This document shows positions 30,215 to 40,287 of a stretch of 64,000 bases of DNA, piece after piece. Both the position numbers and the translations under genes were made by a program. This DNA comes from Deinococcus malanensis (GTDB lineage: Bacteria > Deinococcota > Deinococci > Deinococcales > Deinococcaceae): positions 76,157 through 140,156 of the forward strand of contig NZ_BMPP01000012.1 of NCBI RefSeq assembly GCF_014647655.1, written 5' to 3'. Position 1 is the first letter of the stretch, and each line of letters opens with the position of its first letter. Below the pieces are notes generated by a model, which saw nothing but the letters and a program-made list of their open reading frames with translations, had not been told where the DNA came from and did not search any database.

Positions 30215-31412
30215 CGTACCGGGCCAGGAAGGCCTTCCGGCTCAGGATACTCAGCTTGGGCTGGGGCGCACCCGGCACGCTGCCGTAACCACGGCGCAGC
30301 ATGTTGGCCCACCGCTGGAGCCGCCGGGTATCGGCAGGTGGCAGTTCCACGGTCTCGAAACCCAGTGCCGCGAGCAGGCTCGAGAGGGCCGACAGGCAGA
30401 ACACCACCTCGGTGCCTTGCAGGTCAGGGCGTGTCTGCAGGTCCCGGGCCACTGCCCGGAAATCCTCGCGCGCCAGACGGACACTGCGGCGTAAGCCGAG
30501 GTCCACCAGGAGGGGGTTGTTGACGTGAAATTCAGCTGCTGGTGTGCCCTGTTCAATCAGGGTACCGTCCGCATGCCGGATACCCTGCAACGGAAAGCCC
30601 ACACGACCTGTGCGAAACAGGTTGTCCGCGCGCCCTTCGGTGGGCTGGACCCGGTGCAACCGGTCGAACGCCGCGTCAAGCGTGATAAACAGCCGTCGTC
30701 TGAGGCCCACGGCATCGAGAGGAACCGCGCCGTCTAGCTCGCGGAGAGGCACGCAGCGGTAACCTCGGGCCCGCAATTGCTTGAGCAGCACGGGAAGGGC
30801 CATAACCGTGGTCTGCACTCCTGGTCCGGCGTCGTGCAGTACCACCACGGCGCCCGGCGTGACCTGCGCCAGCACCCGGTCGGTCACCCCGGCTGGCGTC
30901 CGGGCGGGGTCCCAGTCCCGCGCTTCCACGCTCCAGTGGGCGCCAGTCAGTCCCGCGGCGCGCTGACCAAGCACCGTTGCCAGCGTGTAAGCCCCATGTG
31001 GGGGTCGGTGAAACCTCACCGGCTGACCAGTAATTGCCGCGATACGCCGGGCCGCTCGACCAGGGTCCAGGAACGCGTCCCAGGGCGCACGCAGCCAGGC
31101 ATGTACGTGACGGGCCGCGTGCGCGGCCACCTCGTGCCCCTCATCGAGCATGCGGCGGGTCAGCTCCGGGTAGGCCTCGGCCCGGTCTGCCATGACAAAA
31201 AAAGTAGCCTGAGCCTGGGCGTCATGCAGGGCGTCGAGGACAGCTGGAGTCGTCAGCGGATCGGGGCCATCATCGAATGTCAGGGCGAGTTCACGCCGCT
31301 CCCGGCGGCCTTCGCGGATCAGACCAGCGCCGGCCAGCTGCACCAGCAGATACGGCAGCCCCACATAGAGAAGCAGGACACCGCTCATCAGAAATGACAC
31401 CCGCCGTTTCAC
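30207..31412 (-). CDS. Polysaccharide deacetylase with YkoP-like C-terminal domain
   Basis: This 401-residue protein begins with a membrane anchor (about residues 5-25). The NodB domain follows, with all catalytic motifs: 'TFDDGPD' (metal aspartates), 'HAARH' (metal histidines), 'RPPHG', a 'DWDP' segment and 'VVVLHDAG'. Residues from about 240 match the YkoP accessory domain seen in other deacetylases. The likely role is N-deacetylation of an envelope glycan or glycolipid; the substrate is unknown. The GTG start overlaps the glycosyltransferase stop (GTGA). Confidence 0.85.
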   Translation of the reverse strand: MKRRVSFLMSGVLLLYVGLPYLLVQLAGAGLIREGRRERRELALTFDDGPDPLTTPAVLDALHDAQAQATFFVMADRAEAYPELTRRMLDEGHEVAAHAARHVHAWLRAPWDAFLDPGRAARRIAAITGQPVRFHRPPHGAYTLATVLGQRAAGLTGAHWSVEARDWDPARTPAGVTDRVLAQVTPGAVVVLHDAGPGVQTTVMALPVLLKQLRARGYRCVPLRELDGAVPLDAVGLRRRLFITLDAAFDRLHRVQPTEGRADNLFRTGRVGFPLQGIRHADGTLIEQGTPAAEFHVNNPLLVDLGLRRSVRLAREDFRAVARDLQTRPDLQGTEVVFCLSALSSLLAALGFETVELPPADTRRLQRWANMLRRGYGSVPGAPQPKLSILSRKAFLARYGD

Positions 31413-32551
31413 GCGCGTCCCAGATGCCGCAGCAGCGCGGCCGCCACCCGGTCGGCCGCGTCGGGTCGGCCCACGGCGCGGGCGCACCGGCTCATGCGTT
31501 CATGTTCCTCTGCGTCCAGGGCGCGCAGCACGGTGCCGCGCAGGTCGCGGCGCTCGCGGACCCACACGCCGGCGTCGTGCCGCTCCAGAAAGTCGGCGTT
31601 GTGCTCCTCCTGACCCGGAATCGGCCCGAACACCACCATGGGCACGCCTAATGCCGTCGCCTCGGCCACCGTCAGGCCACCGGCCTTACCCACCACCAGA
31701 TCGGACGCCGCCAGCAGTTCGGGAAAATCGGTGGTGTGTCCCAGATGGTGGATGGTCGCGCCTCCAGACTGTTTCACCCCCCGCCCCCGGGCCCCGGCCA
31801 GCAGCAGCACCTGCACCCGCCGCCCGAGGTTGCTCAACTCCGCCAGCAATGGACCCAGGGCGCGGTAGTCGCCATTTCCGCCGCCCGAGACCAGCAGCAG
31901 GGGCACGTCGGACCGCAGCCCGTGTTTCGCTCGCAGTGCGGCTTTGTCCGCCCCGATCAATCCGCGGAAGCGCGCATGGATGGGAATGCCCGTAACCACC
32001 ACCTTCGCCGGGTCCGCGCCACGGGCCACCATCTGCCGGGCGGTTTCGTCGGAGGCCACCATGGTCAGTTCCGCCTCTGGTCTGATCCAGTGGCGGTGGG
32101 CACGGTAATCCGTGACGACCAGGGCGTTGACGAACGACTGTCCGGTCCTGCGCCGAACGGTGTCTGCCAGCGGAACCGAGGACCAGTAACTGCTGACCAC
32201 CAGTTCTGGTCTGGTCTGCTCCAGGTCGCGCTGCATGCCGCGCAGGCCGACCCATCGGCAGAAGCTGACGATCAGGCTGAAGGGCCGGTCGTGGTCCGTC
32301 CCGTGGTAGAACCACGCGTACAGCCACGGTGCGTAGCGCAGTTCGAAGGCGTACAGATCCACGGTCCATATCCGCTCGGTCGGCCCCAGGTAGGCGACCG
32401 CGTCACCCTGCCGGGTTTCAAGGGGCACGCCGCGCTCCTGCAGCGCCTGCTGTACGGCCAGCTGCGCCTGATGATGCCCCGAGCCGATGGACGCCGTGAC
32501 GAACAGCGTCCGCAGGGGCCCGGGCAGGTCAGGTTTTTCCGGCCGGGTCAC
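31409..32551 (-). CDS. MGDG-synthase-like glycosyltransferase (GT28)
   Basis: This 380-residue enzyme resembles monogalactosyl- or glucosyl-diacylglycerol synthases: 'TASIGSGHHQAQLAVQQAL' near the N-terminus is the acceptor-side motif, and 'VVGKAGGLTVAEATALGVPMVVF' (about residues 300-322) is the nucleotide-sugar binding motif. It probably transfers a hexose to a lipid at the inner membrane. The GTG start at 32551 overlaps the permease stop in GTGA, which rejects the longer upstream frame. Confidence 0.87.
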   Translation of the reverse strand: MTRPEKPDLPGPLRTLFVTASIGSGHHQAQLAVQQALQERGVPLETRQGDAVAYLGPTERIWTVDLYAFELRYAPWLYAWFYHGTDHDRPFSLIVSFCRWVGLRGMQRDLEQTRPELVVSSYWSSVPLADTVRRRTGQSFVNALVVTDYRAHRHWIRPEAELTMVASDETARQMVARGADPAKVVVTGIPIHARFRGLIGADKAALRAKHGLRSDVPLLLVSGGGNGDYRALGPLLAELSNLGRRVQVLLLAGARGRGVKQSGGATIHHLGHTTDFPELLAASDLVVGKAGGLTVAEATALGVPMVVFGPIPGQEEHNADFLERHDAGVWVRERRDLRGTVLRALDAEEHERMSRCARAVGRPDAADRVAAALLRHLGRA

Positions 32552-33693
32552 GCCCGCCTCAGCATCCAGAGTCCCGCCAGGGCAAATACGATGTTGGCCA
32601 GCCACACCCCTACCTCCGGAAGGGCCGGCATGGCCGACGCCACGGTCAGCCCCACGAAGAACAGCAGATAGTACGCCACCGCGATCAGCAGCGCGATGCC
32701 CAGACTGACCCCCAGGGTGCGACCGAAGCGCAGCGCAAAGGGCAGGGCGGAAAGGGCCAGCACGAGGTTGGCGAACGGCAGTGCCAGCTTGCGGTTGAGG
32801 TTGACCCGCGCCGCCTGCCGCTCGCTGGCTTTCACGCCGGGTGCGGTCAGGGCGGTGATCAGTTCGGGCCAGCCTTCGCTGTCGGCACCGATGGCGTCGG
32901 CGTACTGGGCGAGGGTCTGCTTGCGGCTCAGGCCGGTATCGACCTTCAGGGTGTCGGTGGTTTTTTCCGGAATCACCACGCTGGGGAAGACATTTTGTAC
33001 CGCTTCACGAAACGCCAGCGGGTTGTTTTCTGGAACCCGGGTCAACTGGGCAGCCGCCTCATAATCCACGGTATAGACCTGATAACCACTCAGGGCCAGT
33101 TCGTTGTTCTCGAAGGTTCCCTTGTCGGCAAAGATCAGCGTGGCCTGCCGCGGAGCATCTGCACTCCATTTTTCCACGCGGACACGGTGCAACTCCCGGC
33201 TCTTGGCGTCGTACGCTCCCAGGGCCAGTGTCAGTCCGCCGCCCAGGTCCACGGTCTTCCCGACCAGTTGCGAGAGGCCGGCGCCCGTCAGCGCGTCCCA
33301 GTACAGGCCCCGCGTTTCCACATTGGCCTTGGGCGCGATCCACAGGCTCAGCCACAGCGCCAACGCCGTCACTATCCCGGCCACCAGCCCCACGGGCCGG
33401 GCCACCCGCCCCAGCCCGATGCCCCCGGACTGCACGGCCACCAGCTCACGTTCGGTGCTCATGCGACCGAAGGCCACCACGGTCATCAGCACGATGGCCA
33501 TGGGAAAGACCTTGACCAGCGTGTCCGGCACCTGATAGGCGATCCACCGGCCGACCAGCCCCAGTGGGACGCCGGCCAGCCACTGGCTGGAAATGAAAAA
33601 ATAACCGAAGCTCAGCACGGCCGTAAACAACATGATGCCCGCCAGCAGCGGCGGAATCAGCTCGGCAGTCACGTAGCGGGTCAGGCGGGTCAC
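32548..33693 (-). CDS. LptF/LptG-family permease
   Basis: This protein of about 381 residues has the LptF/G layout: three N-terminal membrane helices ('RYVTAELIPPLLAGIMLFTAVL' first), a periplasmic jellyroll of about 150 residues, and three C-terminal helices ('LALPFANLVLALSALPFALRFGR' first). LptF and LptG normally form the membrane part of the LPS transporter with LptB. Here it is the only copy and lacks an adjacent ATPase. The GTG at 33693 is taken as the start; an upstream GTG at 33720 is possible. Confidence 0.85.
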   Translation of the reverse strand: MTRLTRYVTAELIPPLLAGIMLFTAVLSFGYFFISSQWLAGVPLGLVGRWIAYQVPDTLVKVFPMAIVLMTVVAFGRMSTERELVAVQSGGIGLGRVARPVGLVAGIVTALALWLSLWIAPKANVETRGLYWDALTGAGLSQLVGKTVDLGGGLTLALGAYDAKSRELHRVRVEKWSADAPRQATLIFADKGTFENNELALSGYQVYTVDYEAAAQLTRVPENNPLAFREAVQNVFPSVVIPEKTTDTLKVDTGLSRKQTLAQYADAIGADSEGWPELITALTAPGVKASERQAARVNLNRKLALPFANLVLALSALPFALRFGRTLGVSLGIALLIAVAYYLLFFVGLTVASAMPALPEVGVWLANIVFALAGLWMLRRA

Positions 33694-33790
33694 TGGAGAG
33701 CCCCACACAGGCACACACACGAGGAAGGCGCTGGGAAAAGAGTGGAGAACAGCATTCCCTTTACCCTAGCGCCCAGTCGAGGCAGTCGTC

Positions 33791-34219
<429 letters not shown>

Positions 34220-34242
34220 TGGGGTCCTCCTGAAAAGGCAAA

Positions 34243-34274
34243 GAAAAGGGCCGGAGCCTGTAGCGGCCCCGGCC
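34243..34274 (-). terminator. Terminator of mreB
   Basis: On the minus strand GGCCGG and CCGGCC arms with an extra inner stem are followed by CCTTTTCTTT. It lies 24 bases after the mreB stop and before fabZ. Confidence 0.75.
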
Positions 34275-34297
34275 TGACGCGGCGCGTGGGACGCGGA

Positions 34298-35341
34298 TCA
34301 GCGGCGCAGGTAGTTGTCGCTGGACACCAGGCTGTCGCCCAGCACCGGAATCATTTCCAGCGCCATGCCGGTGCCGACTGCGACGGCTTCCACCGCGTTT
34401 TCGGCCACGGCGACCGGAATGCCGGTGGTCTGGCGCAGCAGCTCGTCGAAGTTGCGCAGCAGGCTGCCGCCGCCGGTCATCACGATGCCGCGGTCGATGA
34501 TGTCACTGACCAGTTCGGGCGGCGTGATCTCAAGTACGCGCTTGACGCCCTCGACGATCTTGGTGACCGGTTCGGAAAGCGCCTCGACCACGTCGGTGCT
34601 GTCCAGACTGATGGTCTTGGGAAGACCGTTGACCAGGTCGCGACCACGGACCTCGGCCGTCAGATTCTCGGAGTCGTCGAGCAGCATGGCCGCGCCAACC
34701 TTGACCTTGATTTCCTCGGCGGTACGCTCACCGATCAGCACGTTGTGCTTGCGGCGCACGTAACGGATGATGCTCTCGTCGAACTCGTTGCCGGCCACGC
34801 GCATGGACTCGCTGACCACGATGCCGCCCAGCGATATGACGGCGACATCGGTGCTGCCCCCGCCGATGTCCACGACCATAGAACCGATCGGTTCGGCGAT
34901 CTTGAGCCCGGCGCCAATAGCAGCGGCCAGAGGTTCCTCGATCAGGAAGGCGCGCTTGGCGTTGCTGTTCAGGGCGGCGCGCAGGACGGCGCGTTTTTCC
35001 ACGTCGCTGACGTTGCTGGGGACGCCGACCATCAGCTGAGGCTTGAAGCCGAAGAGGCGACCGGCGTTGCCCTGCACCTTCTGCAGGAACATGGTGATCA
35101 TCTTTTCGGTGAGGCCCTCGTCGGCAATCACGCCGTCCTTGATGGGCCGCACGGCGACAATCCCGCCTGGCGTGCGTCCAATCATGCGGTAGGCCTCCTC
35201 ACCTACGGCCTTGACCTGCTTGCTGTCGCGGGCCATGGCAATCACACTCGGTTCCTGAAGCACCAGGCCGCGCGTCTTGCTGTAAATCAGGAACGTCGCC
35301 GTTCCCAGGTCAATGCCGATATCTTCAGAAAACCTTCCCAC
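34298..35341 (-). CDS. mreB: Rod shape-determining protein MreB
   Basis: This 347-residue bacterial actin directs sidewall peptidoglycan synthesis. 'IGIDLGTATFLIY' (phosphate 1), 'VVDIGGGSTDVAVISLGG' (phosphate 2) and 'IVMTGGGSLLRNFD' (adenosine) are clear. No mreC or mreD follows, unlike most rod-shaped bacteria; the gene is monocistronic. The GTG start has GGAGGA six bases upstream. Confidence 0.96.
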   Translation of the reverse strand: MGRFSEDIGIDLGTATFLIYSKTRGLVLQEPSVIAMARDSKQVKAVGEEAYRMIGRTPGGIVAVRPIKDGVIADEGLTEKMITMFLQKVQGNAGRLFGFKPQLMVGVPSNVSDVEKRAVLRAALNSNAKRAFLIEEPLAAAIGAGLKIAEPIGSMVVDIGGGSTDVAVISLGGIVVSESMRVAGNEFDESIIRYVRRKHNVLIGERTAEEIKVKVGAAMLLDDSENLTAEVRGRDLVNGLPKTISLDSTDVVEALSEPVTKIVEGVKRVLEITPPELVSDIIDRGIVMTGGGSLLRNFDELLRQTTGIPVAVAENAVEAVAVGTGMALEMIPVLGDSLVSSDNYLRR

Positions 35342-35422
35342 GCATTCCTCCGGTCAAAACGCATCAATCGTAGCACGCACCATGAAAGCTTCCTGAAGTC
35401 GTTCAGAAGTGCGAGGGGCCGC

Positions 35423-35689
35423 TTACGAACGCGGTTTGACGAAGGCGCTGAGCGCAAAAACCAGCCCGGTGAGAATGGTCATCAAAGTGGCGCGGGTAAA
35501 GCCTGGCAGAGAATCCAGATGCAGGCGGGCGCTGAGAAGGCTCTCAATGCCGCCCAGCGAGCGTAGCCAGAGAGAAGTGCCGCCGTTGGGGACCAGTGAA
35601 GCGAACGTCCCCATAGTCAGGACCGCCAGCACGAGTCCGGTCACAAACAGCAGAGCAGTCAGAACCCAGAGCAGCGCACGCATGAGCAT
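35423..35689 (-). CDS. Small two-helix membrane protein
   Basis: I do not recognise the family. The 88-residue product has two hydrophobic helices (about residues 7-31 and 66-85) joined by a polar segment with 'LRSLGGIESLLSARLHL'. A second ATG two codons in could be used. It lies 81 bases upstream of mreB on the same strand and could be co-transcribed with it, but nothing visible proves a link. Confidence 0.55.
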   Translation of the reverse strand: MLMRALLWVLTALLFVTGLVLAVLTMGTFASLVPNGGTSLWLRSLGGIESLLSARLHLDSLPGFTRATLMTILTGLVFALSAFVKPRS

Positions 35690-35792
35690 CTCACTTTGAG
35701 GAGAACAGGGGCCGGCAGAATCATCCGGCGCATTCTAGGCGTCTGGACGTGAGGTCCGGTGAAGGCGACCTGACCGGCTCCCAGATGCCGAC

Positions 35793-35798
35793 TACACT
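35793..35798 (+). promoter_or_regulatory. Leaderless-type -10 box for the 84-residue protein
   Basis: TACACT, seven bases before the GTG at 35806. It argues for that start over the ATG at 35785. Confidence 0.5.
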
Positions 35799-35805
35799 AC
35801 TGGGT

Positions 35806-36060
35806 GTGAGCCTGCCCGCCCGCGTCCGCGTGACCCGTCCGCCCCTGCCTCTTGCGCCTGCACTGCGTCGGGCCGCTGCACGCCTGTGTCCGCAAGCTCC
35901 GCTGGATCACCTGTCTGAAGCGGCGCTGGCCGTAGCGGGCGGTGCGGTCATCGGGGCGCACCTGCGGTGGGCTGACGGAGACATGCAATCAATCGAGACT
36001 GGCTGGCGTGGACGGGGAATTGAGGAAGCCCTGCTGGCCGCCGTGGCCACAGGAACCTAA
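35806..36060 (+). CDS. Small protein resembling an acetyltransferase tail
   Basis: An 84-residue product starting at GTG. Its C-terminal part, 'GAVIGAHLRWADGD...ETGWRGRGIEEALL', resembles the pyrophosphate loop and following helix of GNAT acetyltransferases (RGxGxxxxL). The N-terminal half is Pro/Ala/Arg-rich and not recognised. A complete GNAT domain needs about 100-140 residues, so it may be a minimal or degenerate member. It is placed 23 bases before the acyl-CoA dehydrogenase gene. Confidence 0.5.
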   Translation: MSLPARVRVTRPPLPLAPALRRAAARLCPQAPLDHLSEAALAVAGGAVIGAHLRWADGDMQSIETGWRGRGIEEALLAAVATGT

Positions 36061-36071
36061 CGATCGTTTGG

Positions 36072-36077
36072 TAGGCT
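36072..36077 (+). promoter_or_regulatory. Leaderless-type -10 box for the acyl-CoA dehydrogenase
   Basis: TAGGCT, six bases before the ATG at 36084. Confidence 0.55.
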
Positions 36078-36083
36078 GAGGGC

Positions 36084-37250
36084 ATGACCAGCCCCGATAC
36101 CGGCATGAGCTTTGCCCTCACCGGCGACCAGCGCCTGATTCTGCAAATGGTGCGCGATTTCTGCCGCGCTGAACTGGCCCCCAGGGCCGCCGAATTTGAC
36201 CGCAGTGGTGAGTACCCTCGCGAGCAGCTGCGTGGTCTGGCGGAACTCGGGCTGATGGGGGCTACCGTATCTGAAGGGTGGGGTGGCGCAGGCCTGGACT
36301 CGGTCACCTATGCCCTGTGCCTGGAGGAGGTCGCTGCGGCCGATGCCAGCGTGGCGGTGATTGTCAGTGTGCAGAACGGTCTGCCGGAGCAGATGATCCT
36401 GCGCTACGGCACCGATGCCCAGCGCGAGAAATACCTGAAGCCGCTGGCCAGCGGGCAGCATATCGGCGCCTTCTGCCTGACCGAGAGCAATGCCGGCAGC
36501 GATGCAGCCAGCCTGCGCCTGCGGGCGGAGCGTGATGGAGACGGCTGGGTGCTCAATGGCAGCAAATCCTGGATCACGTCCGGGGGGCAGGCCGACACCT
36601 ATCTGGTCATGGCCCGTACCGGGGAAAGCGGCGCCAAGGGTGTGAGCTGTTTCATCGTAGAAAACGGAGCACCAGGGCTGAGCTTCGGGAAACCTGAGGA
36701 GAAACTCGGCCTGCACGCGTCACATACCACCACCGTCAACTTCGAAGGAGTCCGGGTGCCACACGAGAACATGGTGGGCGCCGAGGGCCAGGGGCTGATC
36801 ATCGCGCTGGCCAGCCTGGACTCGGGGCGTATCGGAATTGCCATGCAGGCGCTGGGGATAGCCCGGGCCGCGATGGAGCACGCCACCCGCTATGCCAACG
36901 AGCGCGAGCAGTTCGGTAAAAAACTCCGCGAATTTGAGGGCGTGTCGTTCAAAATCGCGCGCATGGCGGCCCGCATCGAAAGCGCGCGGCTGGTGGCCCT
37001 GAAAGCGGCGTGGCTCAAGGACCAGGGCCTGCCGTTCGGCAAGGAGGCCAGCATCGCCAAGTTGCTGGCCAGCGAAGCGGCGGTGGACGTGACTCGCGAC
37101 GCGATTCAGGTGTTTGGCGGCAACGGCTACAGCCGCGAATATCCGGTGGAACGTCTGTACCGCGACGCCAAGGTGACCGAAATCTACGAAGGCACCAGCG
37201 AGATTCAGCAGCTGGTCATCAGCCGTGCGGTCTTCAAGGAATTCGAATAA
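36084..37250 (+). CDS. Acyl-CoA dehydrogenase
   Basis: This 388-residue flavoenzyme introduces a double bond at C2-C3 of acyl-CoA in fatty acid or branched-chain acid breakdown. It shows 'CLTESNAGSDAASLRLRA' and 'WITSGGQADTYLVMAR' around the FAD, and 'QVFGGNGYSREYPVERLYRDAK' near the C-terminus. The catalytic glutamate is in 'IYEGTSEIQQL'. Chain-length specificity cannot be inferred. It is monocistronic, with a leaderless start. Confidence 0.94.
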   Translation: MTSPDTGMSFALTGDQRLILQMVRDFCRAELAPRAAEFDRSGEYPREQLRGLAELGLMGATVSEGWGGAGLDSVTYALCLEEVAAADASVAVIVSVQNGLPEQMILRYGTDAQREKYLKPLASGQHIGAFCLTESNAGSDAASLRLRAERDGDGWVLNGSKSWITSGGQADTYLVMARTGESGAKGVSCFIVENGAPGLSFGKPEEKLGLHASHTTTVNFEGVRVPHENMVGAEGQGLIIALASLDSGRIGIAMQALGIARAAMEHATRYANEREQFGKKLREFEGVSFKIARMAARIESARLVALKAAWLKDQGLPFGKEASIAKLLASEAAVDVTRDAIQVFGGNGYSREYPVERLYRDAKVTEIYEGTSEIQQLVISRAVFKEFE

Positions 37251-37255
37251 ACACG

Positions 37256-37289
37256 AGTGGGAAGGCCCTGCCGTTCGTGCCCTCCCACT
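37256..37289. terminator. Probable shared terminator of convergent genes
   Basis: Arms AGTGGGA (37256-37262) and TCCCACT (37283-37289) with an internal GGC/GCC stem lie between the acyl-CoA dehydrogenase and ilvD stops. There is no long T run. Confidence 0.5.
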
Positions 37290-37313
37290 TGCCGACCGCC
37301 ATCGCTTGAAAAT

Positions 37314-39008
<1,695 letters not shown>

Positions 39009-39013
39009 GCCCC

Positions 39014-39019
39014 ACCCTA
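39014..39019 (-). promoter_or_regulatory. Leaderless-type -10 box for ilvD
   Basis: TAGGGT on the minus strand, five bases before the ATG at 39008. Confidence 0.5.
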
Positions 39020-39070
39020 CGCCCTGAGCGTGGGGTTCCCAGGCCAGAAGCACAGACAGGCTGATCCCAG

Positions 39071-39099
39071 AAAAAAGGGACCCCCGTGGTGGGAGTCCC
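39071..39099 (-). terminator. Terminator of the parvulin isomerase gene
   Basis: On the minus strand the arms at 39091-39099 and 39077-39085 pair with one mismatch and are followed by six Ts. It starts 19 bases after the isomerase stop. Confidence 0.85.
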
Positions 39100-39117
39100 G
39101 TGCTGATGGTGTGCGTC

Positions 39118-40152
39118 TTATTTGGGCGCCGGTGCGGTCGTGACTTTCACCACGTCGGGGAAGGACTCGGTCTTCATTTTGTCGATCTGGGCGTTCAGGT
39201 ATTTCTGCGCGGCTTCCCGGGTCAGCTGTTCGCGGATCACAGGCGCGGCTTCGGTAAGCGGAACGACCCCAGCTTCGGTGCGCTTGGCCACCAGCACGAT
39301 GTGCCAGCCGAATTCGGACTGCACGACCTGAGGGGTGTTCAGCGGACCGGTGAAGCTGGCCTTGTCGAAGGTGGCAACCATGTCACCTTCTCCGAAGCAC
39401 CCCAGGTCACCGCCCTGCGCGGCGCTGCCCGGGTCCTGGCTCTTGCTGGCGGCAATCTTGGCGAAGTCTCCGCCAGCCTGCAGCTCCTTGACGACTGCCT
39501 GTGCATCCGCCTGTGACTTGACCAGGATGTGCCGGGCGCACGCCTCACGCTGACGCATGAACGCTTTGCGGTTGAGGTTGTAGTTGCCCGCCACCACGGC
39601 GTCCCCAAACTTGAACCGGCCCTGGATGGATCTGAGGTAGGCACCGACCACCAGCTGCCGTTCCAGATCGGCCCGCAAGTCGGCCACGCTGGCATAGCCG
39701 GTGCCCGCCAGCGCGTCGGCAAATTCTGCGTCACTCTCGAAGTCGGCGCGCGCATCGGCCACCTGCTTGTCGACCTCGGCGGCGTCGGCCTTGACGCTGC
39801 CGCGGGCCAGCTGATAGATGGCCCGGTCACGCAGGTACTGCTTGAGGTATTCGCCACGGGCGTCATTGAATTCCGCCATGTAGCTTTCCTCGAAGGGCAC
39901 ACCCTGGGAGTTCAGTACCCGCGCCACGGCCTGCCGGAAGGCGCGGTTGAACTCGCCCAGCGTGATGACCTCTGACCCGACCCGTCCGACGACAGCGCTG
40001 TCCTGTGCTGTGGTGGTCTGGGCCGGGGCAGGACGTGCCGGGGCCGGGGTGGTGGCCGGCGCAGGTCTCGCGGGCGTCGTGGTTGGCGGCGTGGTCGTTT
40101 GGGCCAGGGCGCCGCCACCAAGCAGCGCCAGCGTGATCAGGAGTTGTTTCAC
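39118..40152 (-). CDS. Secreted parvulin-type peptidyl-prolyl isomerase (SurA/PrsA-like)
   Basis: The protein has about 344 residues: a signal peptide (residues 1-18), a Pro/Ala/Thr-rich linker to about 50, and a SurA_N-like helical chaperone domain. The parvulin domain runs from about 215 ('[20 protein letters not shown]') through '[24 protein letters not shown]' to '[13 protein letters not shown]'. It likely assists folding of exported proteins. The frame is open nearly 300 bases further upstream, but the signal peptide begins at the GTG at 40152. A GGAAGG and a TAGAGT box both lie just upstream. Confidence 0.9.
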   Translation of the reverse strand: MKQLLITLALLGGGALAQTTTPPTTTPARPAPATTPAPARPAPAQTTTAQDSAVVGRVGSEVITLGEFNRAFRQAVARVLNSQGVPFEESYMAEFNDARGEYLKQYLRDRAIYQLARGSVKADAAEVDKQVADARADFESDAEFADALAGTGYASVADLRADLERQLVVGAYLRSIQGRFKFGDAVVAGNYNLNRKAFMRQREACARHILVKSQADAQAVVKELQAGGDFAKIAASKSQDPGSAAQGGDLGCFGEGDMVATFDKASFTGPLNTPQVVQSEFGWHIVLVAKRTEAGVVPLTEAAPVIREQLTREAAQKYLNAQIDKMKTESFPDVVKVTTAPAPK

Positions 40153-40274
40153 GCCTTCCACTCTAGCGTGCGGGTTTCGGCCCTCACTGTGTGGCAGGTG
40201 AAGTCTTGACAAGAACAGTGTGTTTTCTCGGATCAGGTGGTTCCCAGTTCCTTCGGGTGGATAACACAGGCTGC

Positions 40275-40280
40275 TACAAT
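40275..40280 (+). promoter_or_regulatory. Leaderless-type -10 box for the FemX-like gene
   Basis: TACAAT, seven bases before the GTG at 40288, close to the consensus TATAAT. Confidence 0.65.
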
Positions 40281-40287
40281 CCGCCCC

